Positions 1 through 7,858 of a stretch of 64,000 nucleotides of DNA are shown one piece after another. Position numbers and translations under genes: made by a program. A model generated the notes under the pieces. That model searched no databases. It had not been told where the DNA came from and saw only the letters and a program-made list of their open reading frames with translations. How positions within the stretch are numbered: the first letter of the stretch is position 1; every line of letters begins with the position of its first letter. The DNA is from Acinetobacter pullicarnis (GTDB lineage: Bacteria; Pseudomonadota; Gammaproteobacteria; Pseudomonadales; Moraxellaceae), in the NCBI RefSeq assembly GCF_006352475.1, contig NZ_VCMZ01000001.1, positions 1,302,001-1,366,000 of the forward strand, given 5' to 3'.

Positions 1-28
1 TGTAAAATAAGTCGCGTTAATAAAATTA

Positions 29-47
29 GATATTGATTCTCAATACA
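29..47. promoter_or_regulatory. Candidate Fur box upstream of RND pump gene
   Basis: The 19-mer GATATTGATTCTCAATACA agrees with the Fur consensus GATAATGATAATCATTATC at about 14 of 19 positions and is a near palindrome around its centre. It lies 62 bp before the efflux permease start, where a promoter would be expected. Matched by eye only; iron regulation of the pump is an inference. Confidence 0.4.
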
Positions 48-108
48 AATTCATTAAATTGGTAAATTCATTTTGCTGTGAATACAGCCTTTATATAAAG
101 AAAATCGC

Positions 109-3100
109 ATGCTTTCTTCATTTTTTATTCATCGCCCTATTTTTGCCGGAGTCTTGGCCATTATGGTGATGGCGATTGGTATTTTTGCAGTACTGAATTT
201 ACCTGTAGAGCGCTATCCAGATATTGCCCCACCACGAATTACCATTTCGACTTCTTATGCTGGTGCAGATGCAGAAACAGTTGAAGAAAGCGTAACGCAG
301 GTATTGGAACAGCAAATTACCGGGATTGATCATTTACTTTATTTTAGTTCGAGTAGTGATTCGTCTGGCCGTAGTCGAATTAGTTTAAGTTTTGAAAATG
401 GGACTGATCCTGATACTGCGCAAGTACAAGTGCAAAATAGCATTAGTAGCGTCATTAATCGATTGCCAACTGATGTACAGCGCCAAGGGGTTAATGTTTA
501 TAAATCCTTAGGCGACACCTTTATGGTGATTGGTATGTATGACGCCACGGGCAAGGCCAATAATATTCAGCTTTCAGATTATTTGTCGGTGAATATTGAG
601 CAAGCATTGGCACGGCTAGATGGTGTTGGTGAGGTAGATGTTTTTGGTTCGCAATATGCGATGCGAATCTGGCTGAATCCACATCAACTTAAACAATATG
701 GTTTAATGCCAAATGATATCCGCGCAGCGGTTGAAGCGCAAAATACCCAAGTTGCTGCGGGTGGGGTGGGTGACCTACCGGCCGTTGCTGATCAATATTT
801 AAATGCTAAAGTGACTGCAGGCTCACGATTTAAAACAGTCGATCAATTTGAAAATATTATTATTAAATCGACTGCCAATGGCGAGTTTGTTTATTTAAAA
901 GATGTCGCCCGTGTTGAATTGGGAGCAGAGAATTATCAAAGTTTTAATCGTATTAATGGCTATCAATCTGCTGGTTTAGCGATTTCATTATCTTCGGGCG
1001 CCAATGCCTTGGCTACCTCTGCACGAATTAAAGCTGAATTAAGCAAACTCTCAGGGAAACTGCCTGAAGGTTATACCATCGTATTTCCACGGGATAATAC
1101 GCCCTTTGTACAAGAGTCCATTAAGGAAGTGGTTAAAACACTGATCGAAGCCATTTTATTGGTGGTGATCGTGATGTTTATTTTCTTGCAAAGTTGGCGC
1201 GCAACATTAATACCGACCTTAACGGTGCCTATTGTGATTTTAGGAACCTTTGCGGTGTTGTATCTGTTTGGGATGAGTGTAAATACCTTAACTTTATTTG
1301 CCTTGGTTTTGGCGATTGGTTTGTTGGTTGATGATGCGATAGTGGTGGTCGAAAACGTTGAACGCTTGATGCATGAGCAAAACTTAAATCCGAAACAAGC
1401 GACCTTGGCTTGTATGCAAGAAATGAGTGGTGCATTAATTGGGATTACCTTGGTATTAACAGCTGTGTTTATTCCAATGGCATTTTTCTCAGGGTCGACA
1501 GGTGTCATTTATCGTCAGTTTTCGATTACCTTAGTCGCGGCCATGAGTTTATCTTTGTTGGTGGCATTAATACTCACCCCGGCTTTATGTGCACTTATTT
1601 TGAAGCCTAAACTTAAACCTGCACACTGGGCCGTTTGGTTTAATCGACAATTAGAGCGTTTAAAGCTAAGTTATATCGGTATTGTCAAAAATAGCTTTCA
1701 ATTAAAATGGGTAATCTCAGTTATTTTTATTGGGTTACTTTGTGTATTTAGCTTATTTTATCGAAGTTTGCCGACCAGTTTTATTCCAAGTGAAGATCAA
1801 GGGATCTTAAGTTTACAGTTTCGTTTAATTGATGGCGCACCGATGTCAGATAGTGATGCGGTTGGTGAGTCAATACGTAAATATTTTCTTGAGCAGGAAA
1901 AGGCAAATATCGAATTGGTGCTAATGCGCTATGGTCGCAACTTTAGTTCGACTGGGCAGAATTTGGGGACAGGTTTTATTGCATTAAAACCATGGGCGGT
2001 ACGCAAGGGGCCTGAAAATTCGGCACAAGCGATTCGTGATCGGGCCGATAAATACTTTAGTCAAAATCGTAATGCGCGTATTACGGTAAGCTTGCCCTCT
2101 ACGGTCAGTGGTTTGGGGGATACCGACAGTTTAGAGTTCTGGTTACAAGATCGAAATGGGCAAGGGCGTGAATACTTAGAACAGCAGTTTCAAGTCTTAC
2201 AGGAAAATGCCAAGCAATCTAAAGGGATTAGCAAGCTTGATAAGCGCTCAAACCCTGACAAGGCCAGTCTAAAAGTTGATATTAATCAAAAGCAGGCGAT
2301 GGCCAATCAATTAAGTCCATCCGCTATTAACAGTACTTTATCGGCTGCGTGGGGAGGGAGTTATATCAATGACTTTATCGATCGTGGTCGCATTAAGCGG
2401 GTCATTATGCAGGGCGATGCGGCCTATCGTAGCAAGCCCGAAGATTTACAGTCGTGGTCAGTACGTAACAATGTTGGACAAATGGTTCCTTTTGCCAATT
2501 TCTCCAGTGTAGATTGGGGCGGTGGGCCTGATGTGGTCAATCGCTTCCAAGGATATCGGGCTTTTCAAATGGAAGCGAATGCCTCTCCTAATGTCAGTTC
2601 TGGTGTGGCGATGCAAGAGATAGAACAGTTGGTTGCTAAACAGAGCGGGGTTGATGTGGCATGGAGCGGATTGTCACTACAAGAGAAAAAATCGAGCCAA
2701 CAAGCGATTTGGCTATACTTAATTTCGATTGGTTTTATTTTCCTTTGCTTGGCAGCTTTATATGAAAGTTGGAGTATTCCAACCGCGGTACTCACGGCAA
2801 TTCCACTTGGCGTTGGCGGAAATATTATCTTTAGTTATTTGGCGAATTTCCCCAATGATATTTATTTTCAAATTGCCTTACTCACCACCATTGGTTTGTC
2901 ATGTAAAAATGCGATCCTTATTGTTGAGTTTGCCGCATTGGCACAGCAGAAAGGCAGTTCAGTGATTGATGCCGCGATTGAAGGGGCGGGACTTCGTTTG
3001 AGACCAATTCTGATGACATCATTGGCTTTTGGTGCGGGGATTATTCCTTTAGTGTTTGCAAGTGGAGCGGGTGCAGCAAGCCGTCAAGAAATCGGGATGA

Positions 3101-3207
3101 GCGTATTGGGTGGGGTGATTTTTGGAACAGTATTGGTATTATTGTTTATTCCCTTTATGTATGTTGCTATACGTCGCCTATTCCCGATTAAAAATGAAAC
3201 AACTTAA
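109..3207 (+). CDS. RND family multidrug efflux permease (HAE1 type)
   Basis: Inner-membrane proton-driven exporter of the AcrB/MexB/AdeB class; such trimers work with a periplasmic adaptor and an outer-membrane channel. The length of 1032 aa is normal for the family. The N-terminus MLSSFFIHRPIFA is the usual cytoplasmic start and first helix. TM4 carries the adjacent aspartates D408 and D409 (LLVDDAIVVVENVER), and the relay lysine of TM10 is about K933 (GLSCKNAILIVEF). The periplasmic porter loops are complete. No adaptor or outer-membrane gene follows, so they lie upstream of the window or elsewhere. It differs clearly from AdeB at the N-terminus, so I give no symbol. A Fur-box-like site lies upstream at 29-47. 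Drug specificity cannot be read from sequence. Confidence 0.93.
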   Translation: MLSSFFIHRPIFAGVLAIMVMAIGIFAVLNLPVERYPDIAPPRITISTSYAGADAETVEESVTQVLEQQITGIDHLLYFSSSSDSSGRSRISLSFENGTDPDTAQVQVQNSISSVINRLPTDVQRQGVNVYKSLGDTFMVIGMYDATGKANNIQLSDYLSVNIEQALARLDGVGEVDVFGSQYAMRIWLNPHQLKQYGLMPNDIRAAVEAQNTQVAAGGVGDLPAVADQYLNAKVTAGSRFKTVDQFENIIIKSTANGEFVYLKDVARVELGAENYQSFNRINGYQSAGLAISLSSGANALATSARIKAELSKLSGKLPEGYTIVFPRDNTPFVQESIKEVVKTLIEAILLVVIVMFIFLQSWRATLIPTLTVPIVILGTFAVLYLFGMSVNTLTLFALVLAIGLLVDDAIVVVENVERLMHEQNLNPKQATLACMQEMSGALIGITLVLTAVFIPMAFFSGSTGVIYRQFSITLVAAMSLSLLVALILTPALCALILKPKLKPAHWAVWFNRQLERLKLSYIGIVKNSFQLKWVISVIFIGLLCVFSLFYRSLPTSFIPSEDQGILSLQFRLIDGAPMSDSDAVGESIRKYFLEQEKANIELVLMRYGRNFSSTGQNLGTGFIALKPWAVRKGPENSAQAIRDRADKYFSQNRNARITVSLPSTVSGLGDTDSLEFWLQDRNGQGREYLEQQFQVLQENAKQSKGISKLDKRSNPDKASLKVDINQKQAMANQLSPSAINSTLSAAWGGSYINDFIDRGRIKRVIMQGDAAYRSKPEDLQSWSVRNNVGQMVPFANFSSVDWGGGPDVVNRFQGYRAFQMEANASPNVSSGVAMQEIEQLVAKQSGVDVAWSGLSLQEKKSSQQAIWLYLISIGFIFLCLAALYESWSIPTAVLTAIPLGVGGNIIFSYLANFPNDIYFQIALLTTIGLSCKNAILIVEFAALAQQKGSSVIDAAIEGAGLRLRPILMTSLAFGAGIIPLVFASGAGAASRQEIGMSVLGGVIFGTVLVLLFIPFMYVAIRRLFPIKNETT

Positions 3208-3465
3208 GCTGTGTAACAATATGTCTACTGAGTTATAACCAGTATGCTATTGAGAAAATGGAATATTTTTTATAGTATGGCCACGCCGGATGATCGGTGT
3301 ATGAGAGATATCGTATCTATAATGGACAGTCATAGTTGTATTTTAGCTAAAACTTTTCCAATTTTTTCAAATTGGCGAGCACGAGTAGACGTGATCGTCA
3401 GAGCAGGCTAATTTCCACGTACCACATCCTGAGTGCTTGCGTGGAGCAAGGGTCAGGGTGTCAGC
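3208..3465 (+). promoter_or_regulatory. Original mgtE promoter and 5' leader, now cut off by ISAba1
   Basis: Before the insertion this region ran directly into mgtE at ATG 3466. A possible -10 (tatagt, 3271-3276) would give a leader of about 180 nt. It holds several small hairpins: agata/tatct near 3308-3320, ccaattt/aaattgg near 3358-3375, and a tccacg/cgtgga stem at about 3413-3445 with an inner cac/gtg stem. I cannot match it to a known Mg2+ or Mn2+ riboswitch. A long structured leader before a Mg2+ transporter suggests cis-regulation, but this is inference. Confidence 0.3.
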
Positions 3466-3483
3466 ATGCGTTATAATAATTTT
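3466..3483 (+). pseudogene. mgtE: Severed native N-terminus of mgtE (codons 1-6)
   Basis: ATG CGT TAT AAT AAT TTT encodes MRYNNF. The last nine bases are the left copy of the IS target duplication, and the right copy resumes the same frame as NNFIYLLND. Removing the IS plus one duplicate joins ATG 3466 in frame with the rest of mgtE, so this is the likely original start. GTG 3433 is in the same frame but less likely. Confidence 0.8.
3475..3483. repeat. Target site duplication of ISAba1, left copy
   Basis: The 9-bp sequence aataatttt directly abuts the left terminal inverted repeat and is repeated exactly at 4664-4672. Nine base pairs is the usual duplication for ISAba1 and the IS10 group of the IS4 family. 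An intact duplication indicates simple insertion without later rearrangement. Confidence 0.95.
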
Positions 3484-3501
3484 CTCTGTACACGACAAAT
3501 T

Positions 3502-3948
3502 TCACAGAACCCTTATCCTATCAGGGTTCTGCCTTCTTAAAATTGCCAAAATTTCCTTAAACTCTTCTTTTTTCCCAAAACCAATTAAACGCTGAATCGC
3601 CATTTGAACATAGTCTAAACCATAGCGAAATAAACTCATTGAGAGTCGTCCATGCTTCTTTATTTTTATCACTTTTTTTTGATCATGTTGCCATTCACCC
3701 GTTAAGTAACACCAACAGAAGCTTATAGCTAACACCGCAATCAATTTTTTCACTCGTCTAGGGTCTGTCAAGCGCGTATTTTCAAGATTAAACCCGCGTC
3801 CTTTGAGACAACTGAATAAGGTTTCAATTTCCCAGCGTAATGCATAATCCTGAATAGCATTGGCATTAAACTGAGGAGAAACGACGAGTAAAAGCTCTCC
3901 ATTTTCTAACTGTAGTGCACTTATATATAGTTTCACCCGACCAACCAA
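3502..3948 (-). CDS. ISAba1 transposase, second frame (OrfB)
   Basis: C-terminal part of the IS4-family transposase. It has the family signature Y-2-R-3-E-6-K in YALRWEIETLFSCLK, which supplies the catalytic glutamate. The frame is open back to the A7 slippery run near 4046-4052, so the coding part is longer than the ATG-initiated segment listed here. It is probably made only as a fusion with the first frame by -1 frameshifting. The protein ends 18 bp inside the left end of the element. Confidence 0.9.
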   Translation of the reverse strand: MVGRVKLYISALQLENGELLLVVSPQFNANAIQDYALRWEIETLFSCLKGRGFNLENTRLTDPRRVKKLIAVLAISFCWCYLTGEWQHDQKKVIKIKKHGRLSMSLFRYGLDYVQMAIQRLIGFGKKEEFKEILAILRRQNPDRIRVL

Positions 3949-4022
3949 AATCCGTCGTTTACGACATTCAATTTGACCAACTTTAAGATGGCGAAATAAA
4001 TCACTAATTTTATGATTCTTTC

Positions 4023-4592
4023 CTAAATGATTGGTGACAATGAAGTTTTTTTAACACGAATGCAGAAGTTGATGTCTTGTTCAATTAACCATGTAAACCA
4101 CTGCTCACCGATAAACTCTCTGTCTGCGAACACATTCACAATACGGTCTTTACCAAAAATGGCTATAAAGCGTTGAATCAAAGCAATACGCTCTTTCGTA
4201 TCTGAATTTCCACGTTTATTAAGCAATGTCCAAAGGATAGGTATCGCTATTCCACGATAAACGATTGCGAGCATCAGGATATTAATATTTCGTTTTCCCC
4301 ATTTCCAATTGGTTCTATCTAAAGTCAGTTGCACTTGGTCGAATGAAAACATATTGAAAATCAACTGAGAAATTTGACGATAATCAAAATACTGACCTGC
4401 AAAGAAGCGCTGCATACGTCGATAAAATGATTGTGGTAAGCACTTGATGGGCAAGGCTTTAGATGCAGAAGAAAGATTACATGTTTGCTTTAAAATAATC
4501 ACAAGCATGATGAGCGCAAAGCACTTTAAATGTGACTTGTTCCATTTTAGATATTTGTTTAAGATAAGATATAACTCATTGAGATGTGTCAT
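4023..4592 (-). CDS. ISAba1 transposase, first frame (OrfA)
   Basis: This 189-aa frame is the N-terminal part of the IS4-family DDE transposase. It carries the first catalytic aspartate in QLTLDRTNWKWG and the second in VFADREFIGEQW. It ends shortly after a run of seven A on the coding strand (T7 at 4046-4052). A -1 slip there changes VKKTSLSPII-stop into VKKNFIVTN and joins the second frame, giving a product of about 363 aa. Two frames are normal for ISAba1, so this is probably programmed frameshifting and not damage. Confidence 0.93.
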   Translation of the reverse strand: MTHLNELYLILNKYLKWNKSHLKCFALIMLVIILKQTCNLSSASKALPIKCLPQSFYRRMQRFFAGQYFDYRQISQLIFNMFSFDQVQLTLDRTNWKWGKRNINILMLAIVYRGIAIPILWTLLNKRGNSDTKERIALIQRFIAIFGKDRIVNVFADREFIGEQWFTWLIEQDINFCIRVKKTSLSPII

Positions 4593-4603
4593 AGTATTCG
4601 TCG

Positions 4604-4631
4604 TTAGAAAACAATTATTATGACATTATTT
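4604..4631 (+). promoter_or_regulatory. ISAba1 outward promoter (Pout) facing mgtE
   Basis: TTAGAA (4604-4609), a 16-nt spacer and TTATTT (4626-4631) match the -35 and -10 elements described for the outward ISAba1 promoter that activates genes such as blaOXA and ampC. Transcription would start near 4638, which is downstream of the only available ATG for mgtE at 4634. Confidence 0.75.
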
Positions 4632-4633
4632 CA

Positions 4634-5995
4634 ATGAGTTATCTATTTTTGTCGTGTACAGAGAATAATTTTATATATTTACTTAATGATTCAATTGAAA
4701 CCAATCATTTTCAACGTGCATTAGATGCACTTGAAACATTCCAAGCTGCTGACTTAGCAGATATCTTAACGCAGCTTCCCTTAAAAAATAGTCAGATTTT
4801 ATTGCTGCAATTGCCTGAGCGTGCTTATGTTTTTTCACATTTAAGTGCAGAACAGCAGGTGAAATTTGCCGAGGTTTTACCTCGTGCCACTTTGGCAGAA
4901 ATTATTGGGGAAATGCCTTCGGATAAACGTGTTGATTTATTCAAACATTTAGATGAACAACAACAAGATGCATTGTTACCTGCTTTAGCCCAAGTTGAGC
5001 GTGAGGATATCCGTCAATTGGCGGCCTATCATGAGGGGACGGCAGGCGCAATTATGAGCTCTGAATATGCGACGCTTAAAGCGCATATGACAGTGACTGA
5101 AGCCATTAAAATGTTACGTCTTGAGGCACCCGATACAGAAACGATTTATATCGCCTATGTGCTTGATGAGTCACGTAAATTACTGGGTGTGGTATCGCTA
5201 AAAGATTTAATTTTGGCGCATGAGCATCAACGCATTGAAAGCATCATGACTAAAGATGTCATTTCCGCCAAGGTGAGTGATGACCAAGACAATGTGGTAA
5301 AAAGTATTGCACGTTATGACTTACTGGCACTCCCAATTGTTTCAGATTCGGGTGAAATGATTGGAATCGTGACCCATGATGATGCGATGGATGTCGCCAG
5401 TGATGAAGCCACTGAGGACTTTTTGAAAGCAGGTGCAGTCGTAGCCAATTCAAAAATTAGTCTTAAATCTGCACCAATCAGTGTACTTTATCGTAAGCGT
5501 GTATTTTGGTTGGTTTTTCTCGTCTTTGGTAGTTTACTTTCAGGGATTGGAATTGCACATTTTGAAGACATTATTGCTGCGAATATCGTTTTGGTCTTCT
5601 TTTTACCCTTGTTGGTGGGGAGTGGTGGGAATGCAGGCTCACAATCGGCCACATTGATGGTGCGTGCTTTGGCGACGGGTGATGTACAGTTTAAAGATTG
5701 GTTTTATTTACTCGGACGCGAAGCCTTAGTTGCTTTGTTCTTGGGGGGAACCATGGCAATTGCTGTTTCACTGTTGGGTTATTATCGCGGTGATGAGCTG
5801 GTTTCTTTGGTACTCGCATTGAGTATGCTTGGTATTGTTATGCTGGGATGCTTGATTGGCATGAGCTTACCTTTTGTGCTGAATCGAATGGGAATGGATC
5901 CTGCAAGTGCTTCGGCACCACTGGTGACTTCTATTTGTGATGCAACTGGGGTATTGGTTTATTTATTTATTGCATCGCAGATCTTATCAATATAA
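4634..5995 (+). CDS. mgtE: Magnesium transporter MgtE, 5' end replaced by IS sequence
   Basis: Inner-membrane Mg2+ channel of the MgtE/SLC41 family. Domains in order: MgtE_N helical superdomain (about residues 20-130), a pair of CBS domains (about 140-260, e.g. IMTKDVISAKV and IVTHDDAMDV), then about five membrane helices from residue 290 to the end with the pore-family stretch LLVGSGGNAGSQSATLMVRAL. The 453-aa length is normal. The first ten residues, MSYLFLSCTE, are encoded by the IS end and replace the native MRY. The core is intact. ATG 4634 has no clear Shine-Dalgarno sequence and lies just before the predicted Pout transcription start, so translation from the Pout transcript is doubtful. 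The next in-frame TTG is about 55 residues in. The gene may be functional, reduced or silent. Confidence 0.9.
   Translation: MSYLFLSCTENNFIYLLNDSIETNHFQRALDALETFQAADLADILTQLPLKNSQILLLQLPERAYVFSHLSAEQQVKFAEVLPRATLAEIIGEMPSDKRVDLFKHLDEQQQDALLPALAQVEREDIRQLAAYHEGTAGAIMSSEYATLKAHMTVTEAIKMLRLEAPDTETIYIAYVLDESRKLLGVVSLKDLILAHEHQRIESIMTKDVISAKVSDDQDNVVKSIARYDLLALPIVSDSGEMIGIVTHDDAMDVASDEATEDFLKAGAVVANSKISLKSAPISVLYRKRVFWLVFLVFGSLLSGIGIAHFEDIIAANIVLVFFLPLLVGSGGNAGSQSATLMVRALATGDVQFKDWFYLLGREALVALFLGGTMAIAVSLLGYYRGDELVSLVLALSMLGIVMLGCLIGMSLPFVLNRMGMDPASASAPLVTSICDATGVLVYLFIASQILSI
4664..4672. repeat. Target site duplication of ISAba1, right copy
   Basis: Exact repeat of aataatttt at 3475-3483, directly after the right terminal inverted repeat. 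It forms codons NNF of the present mgtE frame. Confidence 0.95.
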
Positions 5996-6072
5996 CCCTC
6001 CTCATATTTATTTAAAATCTGGCGCAAGTTTATTTAAAATTTAGCGCTGGGGGTGCGTAAATTAAAGACAGC

Positions 6073-6124
6073 CGCTTTATTCAAACGCTTTATTCAAACG
6101 CTTTATTCAAACGCTTTATTCAAA
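6073..6124. repeat. 13-bp tandem repeat, four copies
   Basis: Four perfect head-to-tail copies of cgctttattcaaa (6073-6085, 6086-6098, 6099-6111, 6112-6124). They sit directly in front of the gene at 6144, between mgtE and that gene, where a promoter or leader would be. Copy number could vary by slippage. Confidence 0.9.
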
Positions 6125-6143
6125 TAATGCAGAGATCATAAAT

Positions 6144-6722
6144 ATGTCATCTAGCCAGAAATTAAGTCGTGCAGAAGTCATTAAACTAGAGCGTGATTTG
6201 GCAAAGTTTGCAATTGTGATGGATTCAATGGTCCGTATTCCATTCACCAAGCAAGGGGTTGGTGCAGATGCGGCACTCAGCACTATTCCAATTGTGGGAG
6301 ACGTGGCTGGTTTTGTCTTAACGGGCTATGCCATCGTCAAGGCAAAACAAATTGGTGTGCCGCAGTCGAAACTCAATCCGGTGATTAAACTGGCGGCGGT
6401 TGATGCAATAGTCGGCGTTATTCCTGTCGCAGGTACGTTATTCGATATTTTTATACGTCCAAGTAAAAAAGCTCTGGCAGTGGTACATGAGCATATTCGT
6501 GTGGAATATCAGATCGAAACTGAAGACCATGTAAATCATCCTTTTTTACATGAAAAATTAGAGCAGAAACAACAAGAATCAAAGCTTTGGCGGCATCCCG
6601 TGGTGGCTTGGCTCTGGCTACGTATTCCCGATTTAGTCGGTGCAATGGTCGTAATATTGATGTTGGCTGCAATATGGTTTGGTGGATTGGCAATTTGGAA
6701 TTGGATGCAAGGTCTAAGTTAA
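6144..6722 (+). CDS. DUF4112-like membrane protein
   Basis: 192 aa of unknown function. The N-terminal half has the pattern of the DUF4112 family: MDSMVRIPF, then two copies of an IPxxGD/IPxAGT segment (STIPIVGDVAGFVLTGY at about 46-62 and GVIPVAGTLFDIFIRPS at about 92-109) in hydrophobic hairpins. A further helix lies near the C-terminus (VGAMVVILMLAAIWFGGLAIW). It is therefore an integral membrane protein. ATG 6144 follows the 13-bp repeat array by 19 bp. The family assignment is by memory of the motif; no function can be given. Confidence 0.75.
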   Translation: MSSSQKLSRAEVIKLERDLAKFAIVMDSMVRIPFTKQGVGADAALSTIPIVGDVAGFVLTGYAIVKAKQIGVPQSKLNPVIKLAAVDAIVGVIPVAGTLFDIFIRPSKKALAVVHEHIRVEYQIETEDHVNHPFLHEKLEQKQQESKLWRHPVVAWLWLRIPDLVGAMVVILMLAAIWFGGLAIWNWMQGLS

Positions 6723-6760
6723 TTCAGACTGTTTTGGGGTTAAAGCTTTTTTTGAGCAAA

Positions 6761-6787
6761 AATAAACCTCTACGAAAGAGGTTTATT
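6761..6787. terminator. Bidirectional terminator hairpin
   Basis: A perfect 10-bp stem aataaacctc/gaggtttatt with a 7-nt loop, flanked by A-rich and T-rich ends on the two sides. It lies between the convergent genes at 6144 and htpX and can serve both. Confidence 0.85.
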
Positions 6788-6838
6788 TTGTTGTGCAATT
6801 TATTTAAGCATGGCCTGAAATGGCGGATGACTAAATGA

Positions 6839-7744
6839 TTAGTGTAGATTCAAGCGTTGTAATGCTTCAACACGTTGTTCAATGCTTGGGTGGGTTTGGA
6901 ACAATGCAGCTAAGCTGAAACCTTGCTCTTTACCTTCCGCGATTGCAAAAGCCTTCATTTCTTTCGGCATTTGATCTGGCATTTGTGATTCTTCTTGTAA
7001 GCGAAGCAATGCATCAATCATGGCTTGTTTACCGGCTAAACGTGCACCCGCTTCATCTGCACGATATTCACGATAGCGCGAGAACCACATAACAATCGCT
7101 GAAGCCAAAATACCAAATACGATATCTAGGACGATAGTAATCCCAATAAAGGCCAAACCTGGGGCTTCACCCTCTTCGCGGCCAAAGACATTGCGATCAA
7201 TATAATCCCCGACAACGCGAGCAAAGAACATCACGAACGCGTTCACAACACCTTGAATCAATGAAAGCGTCACCATATCACCGTTGGCCACGTGACCAAT
7301 TTCATGTGCGATAACAGCGCGTAATTCATCTTTATTCATGCGTTCCAACAAACCAGTTGAAACTGCAACTAAAGCATCATTTTTATTCCAACCCGTGGCA
7401 AATGCATTGGATTGGTAGGATGGGAAAATGCCCACGTCTGGCATTTTGATGCCTGCACGTTGAGAAAGCTGAGCAACTTCTTGTAAGAGCCATACTTCCG
7501 CTTGATTTCGTGGTGCATTGGGATCAATGAGTTCAGTGCCTGTCGTTTTCAGTGCCATCCATTTGGATAAAAACAGTGAGATGATAGAACCCACCATACC
7601 AAAGACTAAGCAGAACACCATTAGGTTTTTAAGGTCTAGACCGCCAGCGCTACGGTAACTGCCAACGCCTAAAAGCGATAGGATAAGGCCAGCTACAACC
7701 AGTACCGCGAGGTTGGTAAGCAGAAACAAACCAATCCGCATCAT
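6839..7744 (-). CDS. htpX: Protease HtpX
   Basis: Inner-membrane zinc metalloprotease (M48) that takes part in quality control of membrane proteins with FtsH. The 301 aa start with two hydrophobic segments (about 5-25 and 40-60). The zinc motif HEIGH is at 147-151, and the third-ligand region [13 protein letters not shown] lies at about 223-235 after two further hydrophobic segments. Length and layout match E. coli HtpX (293 aa). It ends at the shared terminator at 6761-6787. The lytic transglycosylase gene lies 114 bp upstream on the same strand. Confidence 0.96.
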   Translation of the reverse strand: MMRIGLFLLTNLAVLVVAGLILSLLGVGSYRSAGGLDLKNLMVFCLVFGMVGSIISLFLSKWMALKTTGTELIDPNAPRNQAEVWLLQEVAQLSQRAGIKMPDVGIFPSYQSNAFATGWNKNDALVAVSTGLLERMNKDELRAVIAHEIGHVANGDMVTLSLIQGVVNAFVMFFARVVGDYIDRNVFGREEGEAPGLAFIGITIVLDIVFGILASAIVMWFSRYREYRADEAGARLAGKQAMIDALLRLQEESQMPDQMPKEMKAFAIAEGKEQGFSLAALFQTHPSIEQRVEALQRLNLH

Positions 7745-7858
7745 TCAGAAAATCCTCTAAAAAAAAGTAATAATAAATATTTGGGTAAACTATTCAACAA
7801 TATGAGGTTGCACAATCGGAAATTCAAGAAAATTATGCATAAATTACTAAAACGCGAT

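Larger units (their letters stand above)
3484..4663 (-). mobile_element. ISAba1 (IS4 family, IS10 group), complete
   Basis: The element is exactly 1180 bp, bounded by perfect 16-bp terminal inverted repeats (ctctgtacacgacaaa at 3484-3499 and its reverse complement at 4648-4663) and flanked by the 9-bp duplication aataatttt. Both transposase frames match my memory of ISAba1 almost residue for residue. The transposase is on the minus strand, so its 5' end and the outward promoter known for ISAba1 face right, towards mgtE. Close identity to the reference and the intact duplication suggest a recent insertion. Identification is from memory, without a database search. Confidence 0.95.

Noticed and set aside
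1071..1508. 145-aa minus-strand frame inside the RND gene
   Set aside because: Antisense shadow of a membrane-protein gene; low-complexity composition, no start signals, fully within a certain gene.
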